A DNA stretch of 13,485 bases from Cytophagales bacterium (GTDB taxonomy: Bacteria > Bacteroidota > Bacteroidia > Cytophagales > ES-bin-26): the NCBI GenBank assembly GCA_014379925.1, contig JACMKY010000002.1, forward strand, positions 1 to 13,485, in the 5' to 3' direction. The translations under genes were made by a program, and so were the position numbers. The notes beneath the pieces were generated by a model. The model did no database searches, was not told the origin of the DNA, and was given only the letters and a program-made list of their open reading frames with translations. Shown here piece by piece: positions 6,942 through 13,485 of the stretch. The stretch's first letter is position 1; every line of letters begins with the position of its first letter.

Positions 6942-8384
6942 ATGGAGGTGAAAGAAAAGGCGGTCCAGGGGTTTTTTTGGAGTTTCTACGAGAATGTTGG
7001 TATAAAACTTTTTTCTACCGCCACCTATTTCCTGCTGGCGGGTCTGCTCGCGCCGAGCGACTTCGGGCTGGTGGCCATCCTGAATTCCTTTCTTTTCTTT
7101 GCCGGTTTGTTTACCGGCAAGGGTTCCGTGACGGCCATCATCCAGCACGCCGATCTGAAGCCGGAAAACCTCAGTTCCTCCTTCTGGGGAAACATGGGTT
7201 TGGGCATTCTCCTCTACGCGGCCATGTACATTGCCGCCCCCCACATCGCCCTTTTCTACAAGGAGCCGTCCCTGACGCTCCTCCTCCGGGTTGGGTCCCT
7301 CAACTTCATCAGTGACTCCCTCGGCGCGGTGCACCAGGGCCTGATCGAAAAGCAACTGAGAATCAAACTGGTGGCCCAGGCGCGGATCATCAGTACGCTC
7401 ATCAGCGCAACCGTCGGGATTACCATGGCCTACCTGGATTACCGAGTCTGGAGCCTGGTTATCCAGCACTGCCTTTACGTGTTCATTCCCGTGGTCATCT
7501 TCTGGTTAAGGGGAAATTGGTTGCCTTCTTTCTTTTTCCAGTGGAAGTATTGGAAGGACATCCTGGTCTTCAATTTCAAGTTTACTTTCAACAACCTGAA
7601 TTATTTCCTCAACAACTACGGGGCCGACCTTATGGTCGGTTTCTTCCTCGGCAAGAATGTCCTCGGCTACTTCTCATTCTCCTACAAAGTCTACTCGACC
7701 ATCCACTTCATCGTGCTGGATACCATCGGCCGGGTGGCTTACCCGGTATTTTCCCGCTACAACCAGGAAAGGGGCGAATTGCTCCGGTGGTTCTTCAACA
7801 TCACCCGTTACATCAGTTACGTGGCCTTGCCGGTGTTTGCGTTTGCCATCATCCTGACCCCGGTGGTGATCAACACGTTCGCCCGCCAATGGAGCAACAG
7901 CATACCGGTTATTCAGCTCTTGTGTGCCTCGGGCATCATCCTCATTCCCCAGTACCTGTTCAACGTGTTTTTGTTGAGCTTGAACCGGCACCTGACAATT
8001 TTCTGGTACAACACCATCAACACGGCTTCGAGCCTGCTTTTGGTTTACCTTTGCATTCCGTACGGGCTCGTCGGCATCGCCGCCGCCCTGGTACTGAAAT
8101 CGATCTTGGTGCTTTGCGTATTCTTGGTTATGTTCAAGCAGAAATTTGCCGTCGATACGATCAATTACCTGAAAACATTCTTCAAGCCAATGCTGGCGAC
8201 CGCCTGCAGCGTGGGGGTTGCTTTGTCGGCACTGCTCCTGGAAGCGCAGCTGGGTCGGCTGGTGTATGCCTTGTTGGTCGTTTCCGGCGGGGTCAGCTAC
8301 GTACTGATGGTGTTCCTCATTGATCAGGAAGTGACTAAACAAGTCAAATCCGTTTTCTTAGGCAAGATTCCTAAATCCAGTTGA
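6942..8384 (+). CDS. wzx: Wzx-like repeat-unit flippase (WzxC/TuaB type)
   Basis: A 480-residue integral membrane protein of the MVF/MOP flippase superfamily, PST type. It would move the undecaprenyl-linked repeat unit across the inner membrane. The N-terminus (AVQGFFWSFYENVG, 7-20) and the segment LGAVHQGLIEKQLRIK (127-142) are typical of WzxC/TuaB-like proteins. I count about 12-14 hydrophobic stretches, for example 26-56, 85-106, 145-163, 168-188, 295-315, 325-348, 360-400 and 420-460, with basic loops between them. It follows wzc after 2 nt. Length is normal for the family. No motif predicts the transported sugar. O-antigen or teichuronic-acid-type transport are alternative labels for the same family, but the neighbours support EPS/capsule. 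Confidence 0.9.
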   Translation: MEVKEKAVQGFFWSFYENVGIKLFSTATYFLLAGLLAPSDFGLVAILNSFLFFAGLFTGKGSVTAIIQHADLKPENLSSSFWGNMGLGILLYAAMYIAAPHIALFYKEPSLTLLLRVGSLNFISDSLGAVHQGLIEKQLRIKLVAQARIISTLISATVGITMAYLDYRVWSLVIQHCLYVFIPVVIFWLRGNWLPSFFFQWKYWKDILVFNFKFTFNNLNYFLNNYGADLMVGFFLGKNVLGYFSFSYKVYSTIHFIVLDTIGRVAYPVFSRYNQERGELLRWFFNITRYISYVALPVFAFAIILTPVVINTFARQWSNSIPVIQLLCASGIILIPQYLFNVFLLSLNRHLTIFWYNTINTASSLLLVYLCIPYGLVGIAAALVLKSILVLCVFLVMFKQKFAVDTINYLKTFFKPMLATACSVGVALSALLLEAQLGRLVYALLVVSGGVSYVLMVFLIDQEVTKQVKSVFLGKIPKSS

Positions 8385-8460
8385 ATTAATACTTGGCGAT
8401 GACTTTTCGAACTGAGGTTTTCCGCTCACTCGGCAGAACACGGGTAGACAGTGTTAATTC
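8383..8460. repeat. Inverted repeat in the wzx-GT4 gap
   Basis: GAATTAATAC (8383-8392, overlapping the wzx stop codon) and GTGTTAATTC (8451-8460) are complementary in 9 of 10 positions, with the remaining position able to pair as G-U. The loop would be 58 nt. This 98-nt gap is larger than the other gaps within the wza-wzx block, so a structured leader or processing site is possible. It could also be chance, because the arms are AT-rich. Confidence 0.3.
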
Positions 8461-8482
8461 CCTGAAAAAATCAGATTCAGCG

Positions 8483-9478
8483 ATGAAAGTCCTCTATTTT
8501 CAACGAAAACGGGCAAACAAAGGCCATTTCAGCATTGAGAGTTTGTTTGACAGCATCCGGAAAAACCTTCCCTCCTCCATCCAAACGAAAGTCGTCATTT
8601 CCAGCTTCGTCAATTCGGGGGTATTCAAGCGACTGTTCAACATTCTCGAGATTCCCTTCAAGGAAAAAGGCGACATCAACCACGTCACCGGGGACATTCA
8701 CTACGTGACGTTCCTGATGAGGAAGCGAAAGACCATCCTCACCATCCACGACGTGAATCTGCTGTACACGCCCAGTGCGCTTAAAAAGTTCATTCACAGC
8801 TGGTTCTGGTTGAAAATACCCATCCTGCGGTCGCACGTGATCACCGTGATTTCCCACGCAACCAAGGAAGAAGTCCTCAAGTATACCAACTGCCCACCCG
8901 ATAAGATCCGGGTCATCTACAACTGCATCTCCTCCAAATTTCTGCCCGTTCCCAAAGTCTTCAACAAGGAGAAGCCCACGCTGTTGCAAATCGGCACCCG
9001 CGACAACAAAAACTTATCGCGGGTGATCGAGGCCATTGCCGGACTCGCCTGCAAGCTGGACATTGTCGGGGAGCCCCCCGCCGAGACCCTGCGCCTGCTG
9101 GCTACCCACCGGATTGATTTTAGCTGGCGGGCCAACCTGACCGACCAGGAAATGATCCAGAAATACGTCGATTGTGACATTCTCATCTTTGTTTCCATCT
9201 ACGAAGGGTTCGGCCTGCCGATTATTGAAGCCAACACGGTTGAACGCCCGGTGATCACGAGCAACCGGTCTTCGATGGCCGAAATCGCCGGCGACGCGGC
9301 CTGCCTGGTCGACCCGCTGGACGTGCAATCCATCCGCCGGGGCGTGATCAGGGTCATTGAGGACGATCAGTACCGGCAGGCACTCTTGGAACGGGGAAAG
9401 CGAAACCGGGAGCGCTTCCAGCCCGAAGCCGTGGCCCAACAATACTTTAAACTCTACCAGGAGCTGCTGATTCCTTAA
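8483..9478 (+). CDS. GT4-family glycosyltransferase
   Basis: A 331-residue GT-B glycosyltransferase. The N-terminal half has MKVLYFQRKRANKGHFSIE (1-19), VTFLMRKRKTILTIHDVN (75-92), and VITVISHATKEEVLKY (119-134), the usual hinge-side Ser-x-x-Thr/Ala pattern. The donor half has LLQIGTRDNKNLSRVIEA (167-184), DCDILIFVSIYEGFG, and a canonical EX7E motif E241-GFGLPII-E249. The frame can be extended upstream to ATG 8399 or TTG 8393, but the added 28-30 residues (Arg/Ser-rich) are not part of the fold, and ATG 8483 places the first beta strand at the N-terminus, so I chose it. It would add one sugar to the lipid-linked unit. It lies 98 nt after wzx and 17 nt before the polymerase gene, suggesting co-transcription with the latter. 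Donor specificity unknown. Confidence 0.88.
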   Translation: MKVLYFQRKRANKGHFSIESLFDSIRKNLPSSIQTKVVISSFVNSGVFKRLFNILEIPFKEKGDINHVTGDIHYVTFLMRKRKTILTIHDVNLLYTPSALKKFIHSWFWLKIPILRSHVITVISHATKEEVLKYTNCPPDKIRVIYNCISSKFLPVPKVFNKEKPTLLQIGTRDNKNLSRVIEAIAGLACKLDIVGEPPAETLRLLATHRIDFSWRANLTDQEMIQKYVDCDILIFVSIYEGFGLPIIEANTVERPVITSNRSSMAEIAGDAACLVDPLDVQSIRRGVIRVIEDDQYRQALLERGKRNRERFQPEAVAQQYFKLYQELLIP

Positions 9479-9495
9479 CCTCGTTCGTCGTGCCC

Positions 9496-10959
9496 ATGTC
9501 CAGTCAACTTGCCCAAACCACCGGTGCGTACGCCCGATCGTACTACATTACGTTCATCGTGGTGCTGATGGCTTGCCTGAGTCCGTTCAAGGAGCTCGGC
9601 TTTTCCGTGCCATTCATCGCCATCGCGGTCTTCGTGATCGTGAGCCGGTCCGGCTTGGTTTTCCAGCGGTTCTTCCTGACCTTTGCCTGCCTGATCGTCA
9701 TCACGGCCGTCTACACGTTGATCTACACCCTCCAGGGGGTTAATTTCAACGTTTCCAACGCCATTTTGTCTTACCTGCACTACGGCTCCTTCCTGTTTTT
9801 GCTGATCGTGCCGACACCCGGCTTTACCGGGGAGTATTCGTATTTAAAGTACGCCCGGGTCATTTCACTGGTCGTTCTCCTGGAAGGGTGCTGGGGCGTG
9901 GTCCAGCGACTGCTGGCAACCGCCATGCTCGGAAGGTTCGCCAGCGGTGATTACGTCCAGGGCAGTATTTCACCCTTCTCTCCCGCAATCACCAACCTGG
10001 GGTTCGGCAACCAGATGTACGCGGTGAACATGGTTTTTTTCCTCTTGTTTTTGTTGCCCTACGCGCTGGTCTACCGCAAGGGAGTGCCCGCCATCCTGAT
10101 CGGCCTCGTTTCCCTGATTCTGGCCTCGGTCGGCCACGTATTTTACAGCCTGCTTTTCGGAACCGCGGTCGCCCTGGTCTTCTTTTCGTTCGGGTCCATC
10201 GTGCGTAACTTCAAACTGATCTTTTTTTCCACCCTGGCCTTCACCCTCATTGTTTCCGCGCTGACGGTATTCGATCCGGTCGTGGTGAGCGATGCATCCC
10301 GGCAGGCAACCATGTTTTTTTCCGGTAGTTCCCCCAAATCCGAAGCCATCCGCGTGGCCATCCGCGAGGTTCCCAAGCAGTACCCGACGATTTACGCGGT
10401 TGGCTTGGGTCCCGGCCAGTATTCGAGCCGGGCCGGGATGATTGCTTCGGCTACGTACGGTTCGTTGTCGGCTTTCTTCTACCGCATTCCCGCGTTGAAC
10501 GTGGGAATGACCGAGCCCTTCCGAAAATTCGTGCTGGAAAGCTGGAAAAAGGTAAACGCCGACATTGAAACGTACGGGCACTCCACCATGTACCGCCCTT
10601 TCTTTTCCCTGTTGTCGCTTTATACCGAATTCGGTCTCGTATTCTGCGCGTTGCTGCTGGGGGTGGTTTTCAACAAACTGAGCCGTTCGAAGCGCACCTA
10701 TCTGCATTATACGCGCGTCGGCGGGGCGGCCAAACCGGACCAGAATTTACTGAAATACAGCGCTTTCGCTTGCGCGGCGAGCATCTTGTTCCTGATACTG
10801 ATCGGGGTGTACGAAAATTATTTCGAAACGCCCCAAGCCATTCTGCCCGGCTTGATGCTGACCGGGCTGCTCGGTAAGCAGTCCCTTTCGGAGGCCGCCG
10901 TTTCCAACGGGCAAACGATCCGGCAGGAAAACGACAAGGAGACGTGGGTGGTTGCTTAG
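9496..10959 (+). CDS. Wzy-like polysaccharide polymerase (O-antigen ligase-like membrane protein)
   Basis: A 487-residue polytopic membrane protein placed between glycosyltransferases, as expected for the polymerase that joins repeat units on the periplasmic face. Hydrophobic stretches lie at about 17-29, 36-50, 58-79, 92-106, 121-139, 175-193, 198-230, 240-258, 370-392 and 421-440. A large loop (about 259-368) contains YAVGLGPGQYSSRAG (300-314), the G-x-GPG-x-(F/Y) signature common in Wzy/WaaL-like proteins. Primary sequence in this class is poorly conserved, so the call rests on topology, this motif and context; an O-antigen ligase is the main alternative. ATG 9496 is preferred over GTG 9490. 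The C-terminal tail after 460 is polar. A terminator-like hairpin follows the stop codon. Confidence 0.8.
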   Translation: MSSQLAQTTGAYARSYYITFIVVLMACLSPFKELGFSVPFIAIAVFVIVSRSGLVFQRFFLTFACLIVITAVYTLIYTLQGVNFNVSNAILSYLHYGSFLFLLIVPTPGFTGEYSYLKYARVISLVVLLEGCWGVVQRLLATAMLGRFASGDYVQGSISPFSPAITNLGFGNQMYAVNMVFFLLFLLPYALVYRKGVPAILIGLVSLILASVGHVFYSLLFGTAVALVFFSFGSIVRNFKLIFFSTLAFTLIVSALTVFDPVVVSDASRQATMFFSGSSPKSEAIRVAIREVPKQYPTIYAVGLGPGQYSSRAGMIASATYGSLSAFFYRIPALNVGMTEPFRKFVLESWKKVNADIETYGHSTMYRPFFSLLSLYTEFGLVFCALLLGVVFNKLSRSKRTYLHYTRVGGAAKPDQNLLKYSAFACAASILFLILIGVYENYFETPQAILPGLMLTGLLGKQSLSEAAVSNGQTIRQENDKETWVVA

Positions 10960-10978
10960 ATTGCGATGAGATTGAATC

Positions 10979-11001
10979 GGGAAATTCTGGTTTTCCCTTT
11001 T
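10979..11001 (+). terminator. Weak terminator-like hairpin after the polymerase gene
   Basis: GGGAAA (10979-10984) and TTTCCC (10992-10997) form a 6-bp stem with a 7-nt loop, followed by TTTT. It starts 19 nt after the polymerase stop codon and ends 35 nt before the next start. The stem is short, so it may only partly separate transcription of the two GT4 paralogues from the upstream genes. Confidence 0.35.
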
Positions 11002-11036
11002 ACTGCCTGAACCAACTACAAAGATTAATTACAACA

Positions 11037-12182
11037 ATGAAAACGTTGATGTCCGCTTACCAATGCGAGCCTGATCGGGGTAGTGAATTTGAGGTAGGTT
11101 GGCAGATCATGCGCAGTTGTGCGGCCAGTTGTTCCGAACTGACGGTAGTGACCCGCAGCTTAAGCCGGCACAACAGCGAACCGGGCATTGTCAAGTTGGG
11201 AATTCGCAACACCCGCTTCATTTATTACGACCTGCCCCCGTGGCTTGCCTCCCGGGAAGGAACCTTGCTGGGGGGTCAAATTGTGCCGTATTGCTGGGAA
11301 ATCGGCTTGTTCTTTTTCCTGTTGAGGAGGTACAAACGAAACCAATTCGATCTTGCCCACCGGGCTACGGTCGGCAGCTACCGTTTTCCGTCCCTGCTGT
11401 GGTACTTTTCCCGGCAATTCACCTGGGGACCAATGGCCAGCGGAGAGGTGGTACCGTTTCGGCTCTTGTCGGTTCTGAGCTGGAAGGGGCGCGTGTTGGA
11501 AGTCGTGCGAATGCTCGTTCAGCACCTCCTCCTCCTGGACCCCCTCGTCCTGCTCAGCCTTTACAAAGCCGACAAGATTACCGTGGTGACCTCGGCGACC
11601 AAAAAAATTCTTCCCGGTTTTGCCCGCCGAAAAGCGACCGTGATTGAGTACTTAATCATCGACGCCAAGGATTTTACGGTCGATCTTCCCTTGGGCAACC
11701 ACGACAACGACCACAAACTAAAGCTGCTGTACGCCGGCCGGATCCTGGAGTGGAAGGGCATCATGTTTGTGCTGAAGGCACTGAAGCAACTGCGCGGAAA
11801 GTTGGATTATGAATTCAACGTGGTAGGGGACGGACCGGACCGGGATTTCTTGCAGGAGTACGTCCGGAAACACCAATTGAAGGTAAATTTTCTGGGAAGA
11901 AAACCGCGTGGCGAGCTGTCTACGTATTACCTTACTCACCACGTGTTCGTGGGCACTGATTTGCACGGCCGGGGTAGCAATGCCATTATCGAAGCAAAAA
12001 TGCACCAACTTCCGGTTTTGCTGTTGGACATTTCCTACCCGGACGAACAGACCGGGAAAGACCTGAACATCGTCATCGACACCCAACGAAAATCGGTCAA
12101 CGAAATCATCGAAAACATCACGGTTGAACTGCTGGCTTTGCAGAAAAAAGCAGCTAGCAAGAATTCCTACGGTGTATCCTGA
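11037..12182 (+). CDS. GT4-family glycosyltransferase, first of a tandem pair
   Basis: A 381-residue glycosyltransferase of the subfamily that begins with SAYxCEPxxGSEPxxGW; here SAYQCEPDRGSEFEVGW is at residues 6-22. The donor half begins near 227 with KLKLLYAGRILEWKG (227-241) and continues with VVGDGPDRDFL (262-272). The usual first Glu of EX7E is replaced: the motif reads LHGRGSNAIIEA with H310 and E319, as in the LHDSGG...EA variant seen in related exopolysaccharide enzymes. The final Glu and EAxxxxLPV context are kept, so activity is likely. A frame extension to GTG 10944 overlaps the polymerase gene and adds 31 unrelated residues; ATG 11037 after TTACAACA gives the conserved N-terminus. 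About 49% identical, without gaps, to residues 1-286 of the gene starting at 12423. Donor unknown. Confidence 0.88.
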   Translation: MKTLMSAYQCEPDRGSEFEVGWQIMRSCAASCSELTVVTRSLSRHNSEPGIVKLGIRNTRFIYYDLPPWLASREGTLLGGQIVPYCWEIGLFFFLLRRYKRNQFDLAHRATVGSYRFPSLLWYFSRQFTWGPMASGEVVPFRLLSVLSWKGRVLEVVRMLVQHLLLLDPLVLLSLYKADKITVVTSATKKILPGFARRKATVIEYLIIDAKDFTVDLPLGNHDNDHKLKLLYAGRILEWKGIMFVLKALKQLRGKLDYEFNVVGDGPDRDFLQEYVRKHQLKVNFLGRKPRGELSTYYLTHHVFVGTDLHGRGSNAIIEAKMHQLPVLLLDISYPDEQTGKDLNIVIDTQRKSVNEIIENITVELLALQKKAASKNSYGVS

Positions 12183-12422
12183 ACCCGAACCAATTAGACC
12201 GGATGCGAGAGAGATCGTGCGCGAGCAGGCCAACAATCGCAAGTCACAAACAGCGTCCTCGTGTGCAACCACGTAAGTCGTAATGCAAAGCCGACCAATC
12301 AACTAGTCAAGCAAGCGAAAAGCATCGATTGTTTCGAACTGCGTGCTTCATTCCGAATCCAATGGGGTAACTGAGAATCAGGTTGATCAACCAAGATGGG
12401 TTACTTGTCAGATTGAGAGCTT
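12183..12422. other. 240-bp gap between the two GT4 paralogues; no gene seen
   Basis: No start-to-stop frame here gives a recognisable protein on either strand, and I see no remnant of a third GT4 copy. The gap is longer than other gaps in this gene series, which suggests separate control of the last gene. Its right half contains the palindrome annotated at 12367-12404. I found no clear promoter boxes or terminator. Confidence 0.5.
12367..12404. promoter_or_regulatory. Nested palindrome upstream of the last GT4 gene
   Basis: GGTTGATCAACC (12381-12392) is a perfect 12-bp palindrome. It is flanked by GTAAC (12367-12371) and GTTAC (12400-12404), complementary to each other and almost symmetric about the same centre (offset one base). 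The block ends 18 bp before the ATG at 12423. A dimeric regulator site or RNA structure is possible; function is inferred from symmetry only. Confidence 0.35.
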
Positions 12423-13485
12423 ATGACAATTTTACTCTCCGCTTACGCGTGCGCGCCCGATCACGGAAGTGAACCTGAGTTGGGTTGGAAAAAGGTACAG
12501 GATTTGGCGCCGACTTGCACGGAACTGACCGTGGTTACCCATACCCACAGCCAGCCCAAGATTGAGGCGGGGCTGTCGCGTTCGAAAATCACGAATGCCC
12601 GTTTCGTCTACTACGATCTACCCGAATGGTTCTCCCGCGTAACTTTTTCGCAGCCGGGCGAACACCTCTACGTATACGCCTGGGAGATCGGGGTGTTTTT
12701 TTTCCTCCGGTCGCGTTACCGCAAAAACGAATTCGACCGCGCCCACCGGATCACCATCAGTTCCTACCGGTACCCCAGTTTTGCCTGGTATTTTGCCCGG
12801 CACTTCACGGTGGGTCCCCTCGCCAGTGGCGAACGGTTCGCCCTCCAGTTTCTGTCCATCTACAGTTTCCGGGGAAAAATGCAGGAATTGTTCCGGCTGG
12901 TCACGCGGCGGCTTTCCCTGATCGATCCCCTGGTGTTGTTGACGTTCTACAAAGCCGATTCGATCATTACCATCACCGAAGACACCCGCAACATCCTGCC
13001 CGCCTTCGCCCGCCGCAAAGCAACCGTAACGGATTACTTCATTTCCGTAGAATCCAGTGCCTTCGATGCCTTTGCTCCCGCAGCACCCCGTTCGAGCAAT
13101 AAGCTCCGGTTGCTTTACATCGGCCGGGTGGTGGAGTGGAAGGGCGTTATGCTGGTGTTGCAAGCCCTGAAAAACCTGGACGGACGGCTGGAGTACGAGT
13201 TCACGTTGATGGGCAACGGCCCCGGAAAATCGTTCTACGAGGCGTACGCCCGGAAACACCGGCTGTCCGTTGATTTCGTCTCCCCCGTGGGCATCCCGCG
13301 GCGAAGTTTGTCGGCCTACTACCTCAGCCACGACCTGTTCGTGTTTCCGGGCCTGCACGGCACGGGCAGTTACGTGATGCTGGAAGCCAACTTGCACGGG
13401 CTCCCCGTGCTGACACTCGACGTTTCCATTCCGAACTGCTTTTCCGACTACCACTTCGACTGGGTCATTGACACCCGGGACAAAA
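12423..13485 (+). CDS. GT4-family glycosyltransferase, second of a tandem pair, 3' end missing
   Basis: Open from ATG 12423 to the window edge: 354 codons plus one base, close to the full length of its 381-residue neighbour, so perhaps 30 residues are missing. SAYACAPDHGSEPELGW (6-22) marks the same subfamily as the upstream gene. The donor half has KLRLLYIGRVVEWKG (227-241), LMGNGPG (262-268) and LHGTGSYVMLEANLHGLPV (311-329), with His312 where EX7E has its first Glu and E321 as the second. Residues 1-286 align without gaps to the neighbour at about 49% identity (139 of 286 by hand count). A two-residue insertion follows near 287-290. An older duplication with later change of sugar or linkage specificity is the likely history. 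A T8 run (12696-12703) encodes Phe-Phe-Phe; I consider it ordinary. Confidence 0.87.
   Translation, partial: MTILLSAYACAPDHGSEPELGWKKVQDLAPTCTELTVVTHTHSQPKIEAGLSRSKITNARFVYYDLPEWFSRVTFSQPGEHLYVYAWEIGVFFFLRSRYRKNEFDRAHRITISSYRYPSFAWYFARHFTVGPLASGERFALQFLSIYSFRGKMQELFRLVTRRLSLIDPLVLLTFYKADSIITITEDTRNILPAFARRKATVTDYFISVESSAFDAFAPAAPRSSNKLRLLYIGRVVEWKGVMLVLQALKNLDGRLEYEFTLMGNGPGKSFYEAYARKHRLSVDFVSPVGIPRRSLSAYYLSHDLFVFPGLHGTGSYVMLEANLHGLPVLTLDVSIPNCFSDYHFDWVIDTRDK

Noticed and set aside
12696..12703. T8 run in the last GT4 gene as a switch.
   Set aside because: It encodes a Phe cluster also present in the upstream paralogue (FFF at 92-94), so protein constraint explains it.

Overview
The window looks like part of an exopolysaccharide or capsule locus of a Wzx/Wzy-dependent type, from a Bacteroidota bacterium. 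A moderately GC-rich member of the Cytophagales (Spirosoma/Larkinella-like) is my best guess. The basis is the gene content and order, short A-rich sequences before start codons instead of clear Shine-Dalgarno sites (for example at 2469, 4591 and 6942), one match to the Bacteroidota -7 promoter element (TAnnTTTG), and the protein subfamilies. The genus is inference only.

Layout. At the left edge (1-707, minus strand) is the N-terminal part of a GH63-type glucosidase that runs out of the window. Its last visible codons carry an in-frame 48-bp tandem duplication. A roughly 620-bp AT-rich gap (708-1330) separates it from a series of plus-strand genes. These are a GT4 glycosyltransferase with a C10 tract near its start (1331-2464), an extended-SDR sugar-nucleotide epimerase/dehydratase (2469-3632), a Wza-like export lipoprotein (3792-4583), a Wzc-like co-polymerase fused to a BY-kinase (4591-6939), a Wzx-like flippase (6942-8384), a second GT4 enzyme (8483-9478), a Wzy-like polymerase (9496-10959), and two tandem paralogous GT4 enzymes (11037-12182, and 12423 to the window edge). 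The two GT4 paralogues are about 49% identical.

How the genes fit together. The SDR enzyme would shape a nucleotide sugar. The four GT4 enzymes would build a lipid-linked repeat unit. Wzx would flip it, the Wzy-like protein would polymerise it, the Wzc-like protein would control chain length, and the Wza-like lipoprotein would export the polymer. The initiating polyprenyl-phosphate sugar transferase (WcaJ/WbaP type) is not in the window. Tight spacing suggests two blocks: GT4-SDR (4-nt gap) and wza-wzc-wzx (7- and 2-nt gaps). A leader of about 160 bp before wza holds phased direct repeats, a -7-like box and a terminator-like hairpin ending 10 nt before the start codon. It is the most likely control point in the window.

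I found no mobile element, CRISPR array, tRNA or rRNA. I do not see a wholly new system. The points most worth checking are the C10 tract (possible phase variation), the duplication at the window edge (real or assembly artefact), the wza leader, and the duplicated GT4 pair.
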